Assembly (NCBI RefSeq): GCF_014837055.1
Contig: NZ_JACSPQ010000010.1
Location: 119,067-183,066, forward strand
Source: Phocaeicola faecium
GTDB taxonomy: Bacteria > Bacteroidota > Bacteroidia > Bacteroidales > Bacteroidaceae
DNA length: 64,000 nt
Direction of reading: 5' to 3'
Translations under genes and position numbers: made by a program
Part shown: positions 8,015 to 16,451 of the stretch, piece after piece
How the letters are laid out: every line of letters begins with the position of its first letter
How positions within the stretch are numbered: position 1 is the stretch's first letter
Notes under the pieces: generated by a model
Seen by the model: only the letters and a program-made list of their open reading frames with translations
The model's database searches: none
What the model was told of the DNA's origin: nothing

Positions 8015-8938
8015 CTATTCTGCTGTGAGTGTTGCTTTGTTGCGCGCATAGAGGTCGTCGATGATGCCATCAGACAAACCGATTACCGGGACGTAAATAT
8101 ACGTAGCCCCGATAATGTTGGCTATGGTCAGAAAGATTTCTCCTGCCGGAACGATTACGTCTGCACGGTCGGGTTTCAGGCTGTATTTTTCCATACGTTC
8201 TTCTACCGACAATGATTTCAGGTCTTCATGCAGGGCACTGAGCGTAGTCACCAACATGCGCAGTTGTTTCTTTTCTTTTTTTTCTGCCAAGCGGTACAGC
8301 TTGTTGATGTTTCCTCCTGAACCGATGATGTTGGTTTGCGGGTACGACTGCGCCAACTCTGCCATGTCTTTCTTCAGTCTTTCCCATTCTTTTTCTTTTA
8401 CCGCATTGTTCAGAATACGTACTGTACCGATGTTGTAAGAACGGCTGCACATCAGTTCACCTTGCGACAGCAGGTTGATTTCCGTACTGCCACCGCCCAC
8501 ATCTACATAAATGTAATTTCCCTTGCGGTCTTCCATGCACTCCAGATGGTTGTTATAGATAATCTTCGCTTCTTCTTGTCCGTCGATTATCTCTATTTGG
8601 ATGCCTGTTTTCTTCTCAATACGTTTTATAATGTCTTTTCCGTTTTGGGCATCACGCATGGCAGACGTGGCACATGCACGGCAGTATTTCACGCCGTAAA
8701 TCTCCATCAGGTTGCTATACGCTTTCATCAGGCGAATCATGTTTTTTTCTTTCTTTTCTGATATTTCGCCTTTCGCAAAAACATCAAATCCCAAGCGTAA
8801 CGGAACACGTAATAAAATTTCTTTTGAAGAGCGGATTTCTCCGTCTTTCTCTGACATTCGTTTTATCAGCAACCGGACAGCATTCGAACCGATGTCAATG
8901 GCTGCATACGTTGCTGAATCCTCTTTATCTTTTGCCAT
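8015..8938 (-). CDS. ppx: Exopolyphosphatase, Ppx/GppA family
   Basis: A 307-aa ASKHA-fold phosphatase that releases phosphate from the ends of polyphosphate, or removes the gamma-phosphate of pppGpp. Phosphate-binding motifs are AAIDIGSNAVRLLI near the start and the second loop YVDVGGGSTEI. It is the short form: the HD-like C-terminal domain of E. coli Ppx (513 aa) is absent. It follows ppk at 22 bp on the same strand. The ppk-ppx operon, with synthesis and breakdown together, supports the polyphosphatase assignment over a guanosine-pentaphosphatase role, which remains possible. Confidence 0.93.
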   Translation of the reverse strand: MAKDKEDSATYAAIDIGSNAVRLLIKRMSEKDGEIRSSKEILLRVPLRLGFDVFAKGEISEKKEKNMIRLMKAYSNLMEIYGVKYCRACATSAMRDAQNGKDIIKRIEKKTGIQIEIIDGQEEAKIIYNNHLECMEDRKGNYIYVDVGGGSTEINLLSQGELMCSRSYNIGTVRILNNAVKEKEWERLKKDMAELAQSYPQTNIIGSGGNINKLYRLAEKKEKKQLRMLVTTLSALHEDLKSLSVEERMEKYSLKPDRADVIVPAGEIFLTIANIIGATYIYVPVIGLSDGIIDDLYARNKATLTAE

Positions 8939-8960
8939 AATGTTTTGTAGTTTTATATGA

Positions 8961-11033
8961 TTATTCGCCTGTACCGGCGTTTTCTGCTAAATAATAATCG
9001 TATAATGCTTCTTGTGAACGGAACGGGGGATTCTCGCCGATGTCTTGGAATTGGTTTTCTCCTTTGCCGTCTACGATGCGTCCCTGAAGTGTATCGTTCA
9101 GCCCGTATTCTACGATTCGTTTCATTTCGCCCTTTATCGCCGGGTCGAATACCGGAGTTACCACCTCGATGCGGTGGTCTAAGTTCCGCGGCATCCAGTC
9201 TGCCGAGCCGATAAATATTTTCTCTTCACCTCCTGCCGCGAAGATGAAGATGCGCGAATGTTCCAAGTATCGGTCTATGATTCCCCGGATGCGAATGTGG
9301 TCGCTCACTCCTTCGATGCCCGTTACCAGCGAACAGTTGCCGCGTACCAACAAATCAATGTCTACCCCCGCCCGCGATGCTTCATATAGCTTTTCTACCA
9401 TGATAGGGTCGGTGATGTGGTTGATTTTTATTTTGATATATGCCGGTTTGCCTGCTTTTTTATTCTTTATTTCGTCGTTGATTAGCGCAATGAACTTCTT
9501 CTTCATTTCGTTGGGCGAAACAAGCAGGTTCTTAAAGCGTACCGGACTGTAAGGACGTTCGATGAAATCGAATACCGAATCTACTTCTCTTACTAATTGG
9601 GGGAGTGCGGTCATCAATACACAGTCGGTGTACATGCGCGCATTTCCTTCGTGGAAGTTTCCGGTACTGATGCAGGCTATGTCCGGACCTTTTTTCATGC
9701 CGATGTGGGTAATCTTTGAGTGGACTTTCAATCCCTCTACGCCGAAAATTACTTTGATACCTGCATCTTGCATCTTCTTAGACCAGTTGATGTTGGAAGC
9801 CTCGTCGAAGCGTGCCAACAGTTCGATGACAACCGTGACTTTCTTTCCGTTGCGTGCCGCAGCTATCAACGCCTTGACTACTTTCGATTCTTTAGCCAAC
9901 CGATACAGCGTTATCTTCACGCTTTGCACTTGTTTGCTTACAGCCGCCTCCTGAAGAACCCGGATGAAAGAGTCGAAATTATGGTAAGGCACGTGGATGA
10001 AACGGTCTTGCTGGCGAATCTTTTCTAAGATACTGTCCGGGCCGTCCAGCTCTTTCTTCAAGATAGGAGTCCACGCCGGATATTTCAAATCCGTATGTCC
10101 GCAGTCGGGGAAACGCATCAAGTCTTTATGGTTCTGATAACGTCCGCTTTCTAATACCGTGTCCAGCGTATCCAAATCTAATTTCTTCAATACACGTCTC
10201 AGCAGGTCTTTCGGCATCTCACTGTCGTATAATACACGCAGCGGTTCGCCCCGTTTGCGGCTCTTTACGCCTTTCGATATCTTCTGAAGCGTACCCGTGC
10301 GCAGGTCATTGTCGATTTCCATTTCCGCATCGCGTGTAAACTTAAAGGCGTAGGCTTCAAACTCGGTGTAGCCCAAGCCTTCGAATACTAACGGCAGGCA
10401 GCAGCGCACTACGTCATCCAAGTACATCAGGTAACTCTTTCCATCCGAATCCGGAAGCCGCACGAAGCGTCCGCATACGTTGACGGGAAGTTCCATAAAC
10501 GCATAGTCCGATTGAGCTTTAGGCGATTTCCGGCTAACTTTTACTGCCAGATAGATATTTTCATCGTTTTCACTGTCGAGCAGTTTGACCGCCGAAAACC
10601 ACACCGGAATCATCAGTCCGCTCAGGTTCTTTTTGTAGTACGAACGGATAAACTCCAACTGTTCGGGAGTAATCTCGCTATCTGTGATTTGGTAAATGTT
10701 TTCTTTCCGTAATTCCTGCGTAATCTGATGAACCGTGGCTTCATACTCTTTCATGTAGCCGGAGTTCAGCTTGTTGATTTGCTTGATGAGCTTCATCGCA
10801 TGTTCTCTTTCGTGCGAGGCCGCACGGTCGCCACATTCGGCTATGCGGTTTTGGGTAGCCATGCGTACTCTGAAAAATTCATCCAAGTTATTCGAGTAAA
10901 TGCCTAAAAAAGACATACGCTCCAATAAAGGCACGTGAGTGCGTGTGGCTTCCTGCAAAATACGTCGGTTGAAATACATCCAACTGATATCCCTTTCAAG
11001 GTAATAAGTCTCTTGTTTTTTCTTCTGTACCAT
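8961..11033 (-). CDS. ppk1: Polyphosphate kinase 1
   Basis: Polyphosphate kinase, which polymerises the gamma-phosphate of ATP into long polyphosphate chains. The protein has 690 aa from the chosen start and the four-domain PPK1 layout: the N-terminal helical domain opening YLERDISWMYFNRRILQEA, the head domain, and two phospholipase-D-like halves. The second of these carries the autophosphorylated histidine in LKVHSKITHIGMKK. The frame extends to 11066, but that upstream ATG would lie inside a promoter-like TTTCTTTG (11054-11061). The ATG at 11033 (VQKKKQETYYLERDISW) gives a normal N-terminus. ppx follows at once. Identification is secure. Confidence 0.95.
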   Translation of the reverse strand: MVQKKKQETYYLERDISWMYFNRRILQEATRTHVPLLERMSFLGIYSNNLDEFFRVRMATQNRIAECGDRAASHEREHAMKLIKQINKLNSGYMKEYEATVHQITQELRKENIYQITDSEITPEQLEFIRSYYKKNLSGLMIPVWFSAVKLLDSENDENIYLAVKVSRKSPKAQSDYAFMELPVNVCGRFVRLPDSDGKSYLMYLDDVVRCCLPLVFEGLGYTEFEAYAFKFTRDAEMEIDNDLRTGTLQKISKGVKSRKRGEPLRVLYDSEMPKDLLRRVLKKLDLDTLDTVLESGRYQNHKDLMRFPDCGHTDLKYPAWTPILKKELDGPDSILEKIRQQDRFIHVPYHNFDSFIRVLQEAAVSKQVQSVKITLYRLAKESKVVKALIAAARNGKKVTVVIELLARFDEASNINWSKKMQDAGIKVIFGVEGLKVHSKITHIGMKKGPDIACISTGNFHEGNARMYTDCVLMTALPQLVREVDSVFDFIERPYSPVRFKNLLVSPNEMKKKFIALINDEIKNKKAGKPAYIKIKINHITDPIMVEKLYEASRAGVDIDLLVRGNCSLVTGIEGVSDHIRIRGIIDRYLEHSRIFIFAAGGEEKIFIGSADWMPRNLDHRIEVVTPVFDPAIKGEMKRIVEYGLNDTLQGRIVDGKGENQFQDIGENPPFRSQEALYDYYLAENAGTGE

Positions 11034-11113
11034 AACAAATTCGTACTTTTTTGCAAAGAAAAGCATTTTATGTTACAAAAGGATTTCAAAATCTCCCTTT
11101 TTTCTGTTTTTAA

Positions 11114-11158
11114 GAGCCTGTTAAGCCTAAATCATTAGGTTTCGGGTTTAACAGGCTC
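11114..11158 (-). terminator. Hairpin after the four-TM protein gene
   Basis: The arms GAGCCTGTTAA and TTAACAGGCTC enclose a smaller CCTAAATCATTAGG hairpin. It lies between the minus-strand gene at 11180 and the ppk start. The T tract is weak. Confidence 0.65.
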
Positions 11159-11179
11159 TCATTCGTATGGTGTATTGTT

Positions 11180-11641
11180 TTAAGCATCTTCATCCCCATT
11201 GAAGAAAAGAACAAATCCGGCGATCAGCCATATCATGAATATCGTTGTTACGATTCCATGTAAAAGTTCCTCGTAAGGGCTGCCTTGATAATATAGGTAA
11301 AAAAGGATGGCAGGCATTACGGCGTAGAGCGACAAATAGTAGGTTACTTTCCAGCGTGCCAACGTTTTTTTCGTTTTGATGTAGCCTGTCGGTTCTGTTA
11401 CTTCTACCCACGGGGTTACTTTCCCGTAGAAAAGTTTGTCGTTTCGTACTTTTTGGGTTGCATAGATTATTAATAGTAAAAAACTGACTACAGTTGTGAA
11501 TATTATTGCATAGAAGAACATGTCGCTTTGGAATCCGTAGTCAACTCCGTCTACTAAGTCTATAACCCAAAATATGATAAATATGTTTTGAAACTCTGAT
11601 AGGTAACGCTGTTTGTAGATTTGAGTAATTCGATTATTCAT
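11180..11641 (-). CDS. Uncharacterised membrane protein, four predicted TM segments
   Basis: A 153-aa protein I do not recognise. Hydrophobic segments lie near residues 18-34, 43-62, 103-120 and 129-148. They are separated by a basic cytoplasmic-type loop (TQKVRNDKLFYGKVTPW and the KTKKTLARWK stretch), and the tail is acidic (NGDEDA). It has no signal peptide, no lipobox and no catalytic motif. The layout of two membrane hairpins around a charged loop resembles small conserved Bacteroidetes membrane proteins of unknown role. It is a single gene preceded by a leader of uncertain length and followed by a hairpin. The frame reads cleanly and is opposed by no better frame, so it is likely a real gene. 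Confidence 0.7.
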   Translation of the reverse strand: MNNRITQIYKQRYLSEFQNIFIIFWVIDLVDGVDYGFQSDMFFYAIIFTTVVSFLLLIIYATQKVRNDKLFYGKVTPWVEVTEPTGYIKTKKTLARWKVTYYLSLYAVMPAILFYLYYQGSPYEELLHGIVTTIFMIWLIAGFVLFFNGDEDA

Positions 11642-11879
11642 AGTGTTTTGATTAAGTGATTAATATCATTTGTTCGTGTTAGAAATAGGAGGATACCGTC
11701 ACGCTATCGGCAGATGCCGGCGGAAAGCGCACGAAAGTAGGCAACCGCTGCAACGGTTGGATAAACTGCCCGATGGGGGAGTGTCGGTTATCATCGTGTA
11801 TAACTTAAAGGTTGTTTCGTTTTGCAGGGCAATTTATGTAAAAAAAATCGGATTATGCAAATAATTTGTAATAAATTAA
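11642..11879. other. Spacer upstream of the four-TM gene
   Basis: No gene is supported here. Two small GC-rich hairpins are visible (CGGCAGATGCCG near 11708 and CAACCG-CTGCAA-CGGTTG near 11742), with a -7-like TACTTTCG on the minus strand beside the second. They may belong to the 5' leader of the gene ending at 11180, but no known RNA family is recognised. Confidence 0.4.
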
Positions 11880-11922
11880 GAGACTGTCTGATGCCGGCAG
11901 ATAAGCAGAATCAAACAGTCTC
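11880..11922 (-). terminator. Terminator of the glycosyltransferase operon
   Basis: GAGACTGTCTGAT and ATCAAACAGTCTC form a stem with one mismatch, 33 bp beyond the stop codon at 11956. Confidence 0.75.
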
Positions 11923-11955
11923 GGTTACAATGGTTGGTTATATGTTGGTGTGTGT

Positions 11956-13071
11956 TTATACGAAATCTTCTACCATATACATGTGGTGCGGCTGACTTTG
12001 AGGTAAGAAATATTCTAACTCATCTACGATTACATGTTCTGCCGATTTAGCCCAGCGCATGAAGTCGGGGTTGGGACGGTAAGTTTCAGAGAAAGCAAGC
12101 AAGCGTTCCAAGTTGAAATCTTCATCGGTTACTCCCGCTCCGTTTCTTACGGCATCGAACGCATTGCATTCTTGTTCGATGTGTGCCGGAACCATCAGGA
12201 TAGGTTTGCCTAAATACATCGCTTCGCAGATAGATTCGAAACCGGCGGTGCTGGCGTATGCTTTACATCCCGCCATGCGGCGCAGGAAGTCTACATCGTC
12301 TAACTGGTGGAAATACAGCGTATCGTCTATCTTCTTTACCGGATCGTTTTCCTCAAAATTGTCCCAAAAGAAGTGGAGGGGAACGTCGGGGTATTCCTTA
12401 TGCCAGCGGCGCACGCTTTGGGCAAAGCCCGCATTCAGCAGGTAGCCGTGGATATAGTTTCCCTCGGTGGCTTCTTGTATAAATACGTCTGACCGGAGCA
12501 GGGGAGGGATGACGCGGATGGTTCCGTCGTCTGCCATCGGATGGAACGACAACGCTAGTTTCCGTTTCGCGCCCAGCGCAGTAAGCCGTGTAAAAAGATT
12601 GAGCAGAAACATGCTCCAACGTTTTTGTTTGGGCAGCCCGAAATCGCGGTGAAGGAACAGGTACTGATGTCCGATACATACCTGCGGAACCGACGGGCGG
12701 AAGAAGAAGTAAGTCAGCCCCGTAAGCAGTTCGTAGAAATTAATTACCAAGTCAGCTTTGCTCTCTTTTATCCGCCGATGGATGAAGTAAACGCTTTCGG
12801 CGTATTCGGGCAGCTTGAACAGGTTATAAACCACGCTGCGCGGCAGGTTGGCGCGACAGTTTGCCTGCGTGGGCAGGAAATTGGGACTGGTGAACTGCTT
12901 GATGGGTGCGTGAACGCTGCGCACGAAGAACCCCGGCAACCGCCGTGCTTCGCTTTTCCCCACCAGAATCTCGACCACGTCGTGCCCGTTGTCGCGTAAC
13001 AGTTTTTCTAACGAAATGGCTTGGGTCAGATGTCCCCGCCCTTCGCCCTGAACGATGAATAATATTTTCAT
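11956..13071 (-). CDS. GT-B glycosyltransferase, MurG/MGD-like
   Basis: A 371-aa cytosolic or membrane-associated glycosyltransferase. It opens with the GT-B nucleotide-sugar fold motif KILFIVQGEGRGHLTQAISL, like the GxGGH loop of MurG and diacylglycerol glucosyltransferases. The C-terminal donor-binding half has the pattern STAGFESICEAMYLGKPILMVP (split here by position) with the glutamate that contacts the donor sugar. There is no signal peptide. The start codon overlaps the stop of the LpxH-like gene (ATGA, 13068-13071), so the two are translationally coupled. That points to a lipid or envelope-glycan acceptor, but donor and acceptor are unknown. Confidence 0.82.
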   Translation of the reverse strand: MKILFIVQGEGRGHLTQAISLEKLLRDNGHDVVEILVGKSEARRLPGFFVRSVHAPIKQFTSPNFLPTQANCRANLPRSVVYNLFKLPEYAESVYFIHRRIKESKADLVINFYELLTGLTYFFFRPSVPQVCIGHQYLFLHRDFGLPKQKRWSMFLLNLFTRLTALGAKRKLALSFHPMADDGTIRVIPPLLRSDVFIQEATEGNYIHGYLLNAGFAQSVRRWHKEYPDVPLHFFWDNFEENDPVKKIDDTLYFHQLDDVDFLRRMAGCKAYASTAGFESICEAMYLGKPILMVPAHIEQECNAFDAVRNGAGVTDEDFNLERLLAFSETYRPNPDFMRWAKSAEHVIVDELEYFLPQSQPHHMYMVEDFV

Positions 13072-13865
13072 GATGCTATATTTAGAGCCAATACGTTGGA
13101 ACCGGATTCGCGCAGGGCAAAATCGGAGTAATACATCACCTGCCAGTTGCCCTCATTATCTTCGGTCAGTGCCGAAAGCGTTTCTACCCAGTCGCCCGAA
13201 TTCAGATAGTGAATGCCGTCTATCATGCTGTTCTCCGGATGATGGATGTGTCCGCAGATAACGCCGTCGCATTCCCGTGCGCGGGCGAAAGACACAAGCA
13301 CACGCTCAAAGTCGGAAATATACGATACGGCAGTTTTCACCTTCTGCTTGATGGCTTGCGAGAGTGAGTAGTAAGGCTTTCCGTGTTTCACCCGGTAACG
13401 GTTATACAGTCCGTTGAGCCACAGCAGCAGCGTATATCCGATGTCGCCCAACTTGGCAAGCCATTTCATTTCCGTCGTCACGCGGTCGAACACGTCGCCG
13501 TGGGTTACAAAGTAATAACGTCCGTTGCTCTCCAGCATGTAGTCTTTCACTATCTGGATGTTTCCGAAACGCAGCGGAACCAGACTGTCCAGAAAATCAT
13601 CGTGGTTTCCCCGCACGTAGATAACCTCTGTTCCGTGTTTCTCCATCATGTTCATAATGATTTTAAAGAAGCGCGTATGCTCCGGCTTCCACTTCTTTAC
13701 GCCCGACTTCTGTAAGTTCCATCCGTCGATGATGTCGCCGTTCAGTATCAGACGCTCACAGTCTACGCTGCTTAAAAAGTCGCTCGCTTCGTTTACTTTC
13801 GAGTGGGTTGTTCCCAAATGGATGTCCGATAAAACCACCGTTCGGTAATAAGGTCTTTGTTCCAT
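13068..13865 (-). CDS. LpxH-like metallophosphoesterase (UDP-2,3-diacylglucosamine hydrolase family)
   Basis: A 265-aa calcineurin-type phosphoesterase with the full metal-ligand set: SDIHLG, GDIIDGW, RGNHDD, THGD and CGHIHHP. This order and spacing match the LpxH-like subgroup annotated as UDP-2,3-diacylglucosamine diphosphatase, which makes lipid X during lipid A synthesis. The protein is peripheral, with no signal peptide. It is the first gene of a two-gene unit with the glycosyltransferase at 11956. Bacteroidetes often carry more than one LpxH-like protein, so this copy may instead hydrolyse another nucleotide-linked or lipid phosphate. The fold is certain and the substrate is inferred. 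Confidence 0.85.
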   Translation of the reverse strand: MEQRPYYRTVVLSDIHLGTTHSKVNEASDFLSSVDCERLILNGDIIDGWNLQKSGVKKWKPEHTRFFKIIMNMMEKHGTEVIYVRGNHDDFLDSLVPLRFGNIQIVKDYMLESNGRYYFVTHGDVFDRVTTEMKWLAKLGDIGYTLLLWLNGLYNRYRVKHGKPYYSLSQAIKQKVKTAVSYISDFERVLVSFARARECDGVICGHIHHPENSMIDGIHYLNSGDWVETLSALTEDNEGNWQVMYYSDFALRESGSNVLALNIAS

Positions 13866-13889
13866 AGTTTTACAGATTAAGAAACCGCA

Positions 13890-14081
13890 TTATGCCATGT
13901 CTTCAAGCGTGTACATCGAAGAGATTTCGTACAGAAATTCTTCTGCCATCAGCTCTACGTTTTCGATGGCATCTTCCACCGTTTCGCCGTAAGCAAAACA
14001 CTGTTCATGCTCCAGCAGGTAAGCGTAATACTCTCCTCCGGGCAAACATTCTACTACGTATTTTCCAGCAATAACTTCCAT
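13890..14081 (-). CDS. Small HicB-like protein
   Basis: A 63-aa acidic protein: EVIAGKYVVECLPGGEYYAY followed by a helix rich in E and A (ETVEDAIENVELMAEEFLYE). The strand-strand-helix layout with the TVEDAIENV helix recalls the partial RNase H fold of HicB antitoxins and related UPF0150 proteins. No HicA-type toxin (a small basic dsRNA-binding protein) is next to it, so it is probably not a toxin-antitoxin pair. It lies 24 bp upstream of the LpxH-like gene on the same strand and could be co-transcribed with it. Confidence 0.6.
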   Translation of the reverse strand: MEVIAGKYVVECLPGGEYYAYLLEHEQCFAYGETVEDAIENVELMAEEFLYEISSMYTLEDMA

Positions 14082-14166
14082 AGCTATACATGTTGAATTT
14101 AAATCTGCCCAAAGGTCATCAATTTGTGTTTCAAATCCGTGTATTCGTTATTACGTTTCTATGAAA

Positions 14167-14203
14167 AAGGCTTCGGAAGACGAATCATGCCCTCCAAAGC
14201 CTT
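14167..14203 (-). terminator. Terminator after the beta-barrel gene
   Basis: On the minus strand AAGGCTTTGGAGG pairs with CTTCCGAAGCCTT and is followed by TTT. It is about 140 bp beyond the barrel gene's stop codon, with the repeat array in between. Confidence 0.6.
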
Positions 14204-14220
14204 CTGATTATAAGTAAAAA

Positions 14221-14297
14221 ACACATGCGGATGTTTTCATTAACGCATCCGCATGTGTTCGGTAACGCATACGGTAGAGTTACCTGTCTTTACCGCT
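14221..14297. repeat. 22-nt phased repeat array with a 13-bp hairpin
   Basis: Units at 14243 (ACGCATCCGCATGT), 14265 (ACGCATACGGTAG) and 14287 (TCTTTACCGC) are spaced exactly 22 nt apart. This joins the two motif types of the dispersed family in one array. ACACATGCGGATG at 14221-14233 is a perfect inverted copy of CATCCGCATGTGT at 14246-14258, with a 12-nt loop. Confidence 0.8.
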
Positions 14298-14344
14298 TAT
14301 GTTTTTGCATAAACTCAATGTGTCTTTTTTTGCCGTCTCAACGG

Positions 14345-14947
14345 TCAGAATCTATATCCTACACCGATTGCAAAGTTCATGTTACGGGGTTTGTCACCAT
14401 CGTAATCGTTGTCAAAGTGATACGGTGTGATAAATCCGTTTTGTCCGGTGATGTTTATCAGGTAGTGTTCGCCCAGTTCTACGCCTACACCCCACTGGAT
14501 ACCCAAGTCGAAGCGTTTCCAGTTCATTCCGTCGTCGGCAAACATTTTGTTGCTTTTCGCATTGTCAATGTGCAGTTTCGATTTGCCGCCTACCCCGATA
14601 CCTAAATAAGGACCGGCATTAACAACAAATTTCACATCATCTGTAATGGGGAATTTGTAGGCAGCCGTTAAAGGGATATCCAAGTAAATCGGCCGGGCTG
14701 TAAACTTCTCTCCCTCAAATTTGTATTTGAAACCTTTAGAGGTAACCATCAGCCCCGGCTGAAAAGCCCAATGTTCGTTAAACTCATAATCCATACCTAT
14801 ACCCGCTGTAAATCCGGGCAATACTTTTGAGTTGTCCAACTTGGTCATGTTCCCAAAGTTCATGCCGAACTTCACGTCCCATCTCAGCTGTGAGAAGCCT
14901 GCTACCGCAAACATTCCCATAATCAATGTCAGTAATACCTTTTTCAT
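14345..14947 (-). CDS. Outer-membrane beta-barrel protein
   Basis: A 200-aa protein with a Sec signal peptide (KKVLLTLIMGMFAVAGFSQ, cleavage about residue 19). Alternating-polarity strands rich in G, Y and F follow, and the protein ends YRF, the terminal aromatic expected for recognition by the BAM insertion machinery. It resembles the small eight-stranded OmpA/OmpX-type barrels annotated as porin-family proteins in Bacteroidetes. It has no peptidoglycan-binding domain. The promoter -7 box at 15066-15073 implies a 5' leader of about 115 nt. The role is unknown. Such proteins often act as membrane stabilisers or adhesins. Confidence 0.88.
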   Translation of the reverse strand: MKKVLLTLIMGMFAVAGFSQLRWDVKFGMNFGNMTKLDNSKVLPGFTAGIGMDYEFNEHWAFQPGLMVTSKGFKYKFEGEKFTARPIYLDIPLTAAYKFPITDDVKFVVNAGPYLGIGVGGKSKLHIDNAKSNKMFADDGMNWKRFDLGIQWGVGVELGEHYLINITGQNGFITPYHFDNDYDGDKPRNMNFAIGVGYRF

Positions 14948-15065
14948 TTTTGTTTGTTTTAGTTTCAGTCCTTCCCCGGTAGACTTATTGTTTTTTATTT
15001 GCGCGAAACGCAGGGGCTACCTTTCTGTTGTTTTTGAAAGGTTCGTTTCTATTTTTTGCTAACAA

Positions 15066-15073
15066 CAAAAGTA
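15066..15073 (-). promoter_or_regulatory. -7 element of the beta-barrel gene
   Basis: TACTTTTG on the minus strand fits TAnnTTTG. It lies about 120 bp before the start codon, leaving a long untranslated leader. No -33 TTG is seen. Confidence 0.5.
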
Positions 15074-15159
15074 GCGAATTGTTTGATAGCTTGATTAATA
15101 AATGTATTAAAAGAACAAATTTACATAAAAACGGCACACCGGACGGCAGGATAAAAAAC

Positions 15160-15195
15160 AAGGCACGAACTGCATTTTTCTGCCGCTCGTGCCTT
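15160..15195 (-). terminator. Terminator of purT
   Basis: On the minus strand AAGGCACGA and TCGTGCCTT form the stem and a run of T (TTGTTTTTTAT) follows. It is 34 bp past the purT stop. Confidence 0.85.
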
Positions 15196-15228
15196 TCTGT
15201 CTTAATAAAAGAAGGACAATATCCGGGT

Positions 15229-16398
15229 TTAATAGACTTCTATCTTCGAAGCCAGCTTTTTACATTTTTCGCGCAATGCGTTGAGGTCGCCATCGTTCTT
15301 GTCGTAACAAACTACCACACCCATGCGGCGGTTCAGTTTGGTAAACGGTTTGCCGAAGATACGCAAATACGTGTTGGGTTGCGAACAAACCAGCTCTTCG
15401 CCACGGTAGCGCGGCGTTTCCTTGCTTGCTATCGGCGACAGGATGACAGCGCTTGCCCCGATGTGTTCTTGGGTAATGCCCGGAATGGGTAAGCCCAATA
15501 CGGCGTAAAGATGTAGTTCAAACTCATTTAAGTTTTGTGTATTGGCAAGCGTAACCATGCCGGTGTCGTGCGGACGCGGAGAGAGTTCAGAGAAGTAAAC
15601 ACCCTTATCGTGGCTCAGGAAAAACTCTACGCCCCACAGCCCGTATCCCGTCAGTGCCTCGGTTACTTTGGCAGCCATGCGCTGTGCCTCCGCCAAATGT
15701 TCGGGGGCAATGTGTGCAGGCTGGAAACTTTCGCGGTAATCGCCACCCTTCTGAACGTGACCGATAGGAGGGCAGAACAGCGTAGGCCCGTTTTTCTGAG
15801 TAACAGTAAGCAATGTAATTTCACTGTCGAACTGGATAAACTCTTCGATAATCAGTTCCTTGATGTCGCCACGGCTACCGCTGCATCCGTAATCCCATGA
15901 GTATTGCAGGTCTTCGGGTCCTTTGGCTACCGACTGCCCTTTTCCCGATGAAGACATCAGCGGCTTGATTACACACGGATAGCCAATCTTTTCAGCCGCT
16001 TCTTTCAGCTCTTCCAACGAAGTGGCATAAAAATATTTTGCCGTTTTCAGTCCCAGCTCTTTGGCAGCCAAATCACGGATAGCCTTGCGGTTCATGGTGA
16101 AATTAACGGCACGCGCACTCGGCACTACCTGAATTCCCTCTTTTTCCAAATGGTAAAGCCGTTCGGTGCGTATGGCTTCGATTTCGGGGACTATGATGTC
16201 CGGATGGTATTTTTCTACAACGCGGTCGAGCGCTTCGCCGTCTAACATATTGAACACCTCGCAAGCGTCTGCCACCTGCATGGCAGGAGCGCCCGCGTAT
16301 GAATCACAAGCTACGATGTATTGCCCCAAACGTTGTGCGGCAATGGTAAATTCCTTTCCTAACTCGCCGGAACCCAGCAAAAGTATTTTCTTAGTCAT
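15229..16398 (-). CDS. purT: Formate-dependent GAR transformylase
   Basis: A 389-aa ATP-grasp enzyme for the third step of purine synthesis: glycinamide ribonucleotide plus formate plus ATP gives formyl-GAR. It opens with the Rossmann-like [20 protein letters not shown], then the ATP-grasp domain with [14 protein letters not shown] and the metal-binding GVEFFLS and [11 protein letters not shown] motifs. The length equals E. coli PurT (392 aa). It is a single gene with its own promoter (16422-16451) and terminator. Assignment is secure. Confidence 0.97.
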   Translation of the reverse strand: MTKKILLLGSGELGKEFTIAAQRLGQYIVACDSYAGAPAMQVADACEVFNMLDGEALDRVVEKYHPDIIVPEIEAIRTERLYHLEKEGIQVVPSARAVNFTMNRKAIRDLAAKELGLKTAKYFYATSLEELKEAAEKIGYPCVIKPLMSSSGKGQSVAKGPEDLQYSWDYGCSGSRGDIKELIIEEFIQFDSEITLLTVTQKNGPTLFCPPIGHVQKGGDYRESFQPAHIAPEHLAEAQRMAAKVTEALTGYGLWGVEFFLSHDKGVYFSELSPRPHDTGMVTLANTQNLNEFELHLYAVLGLPIPGITQEHIGASAVILSPIASKETPRYRGEELVCSQPNTYLRIFGKPFTKLNRRMGVVVCYDKNDGDLNALREKCKKLASKIEVY

Positions 16399-16421
16399 AT
16401 TCGTTTTTAGTTTGGTATTGG

Positions 16422-16451
16422 CAAAGATAACCTTTTAAATTGAAAGCATCA
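16422..16451 (-). promoter_or_regulatory. Promoter of purT
   Basis: On the minus strand TTG (16449-16451), 19 nt, then TATCTTTG (16422-16429), 23 bp before the purT start. The -33 box overlaps the end of the upstream pspC gene. Confidence 0.75.

Noticed and set aside
11034-11066. Upstream ATG for ppk1
   Set aside because: It would place the start codon upstream of or within a promoter-like box and add a non-family extension. The ATG at 11033 fits PPK1 proteins better.
11114-11158. Second copy of the MITE, because it also starts GAGCCTGTT
   Set aside because: Only 11 bp are inverted, the element is 45 bp, and no flanking duplication is present. It behaves as a terminator hairpin.
13890-14081. 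HicAB toxin-antitoxin module
   Set aside because: No HicA-like partner on either side. Only a HicB-like fold is suggested.
15028-15492. Plus-strand frame over the purT end and its terminator
   Set aside because: It runs antisense through purT and across a terminator hairpin, with no domain.
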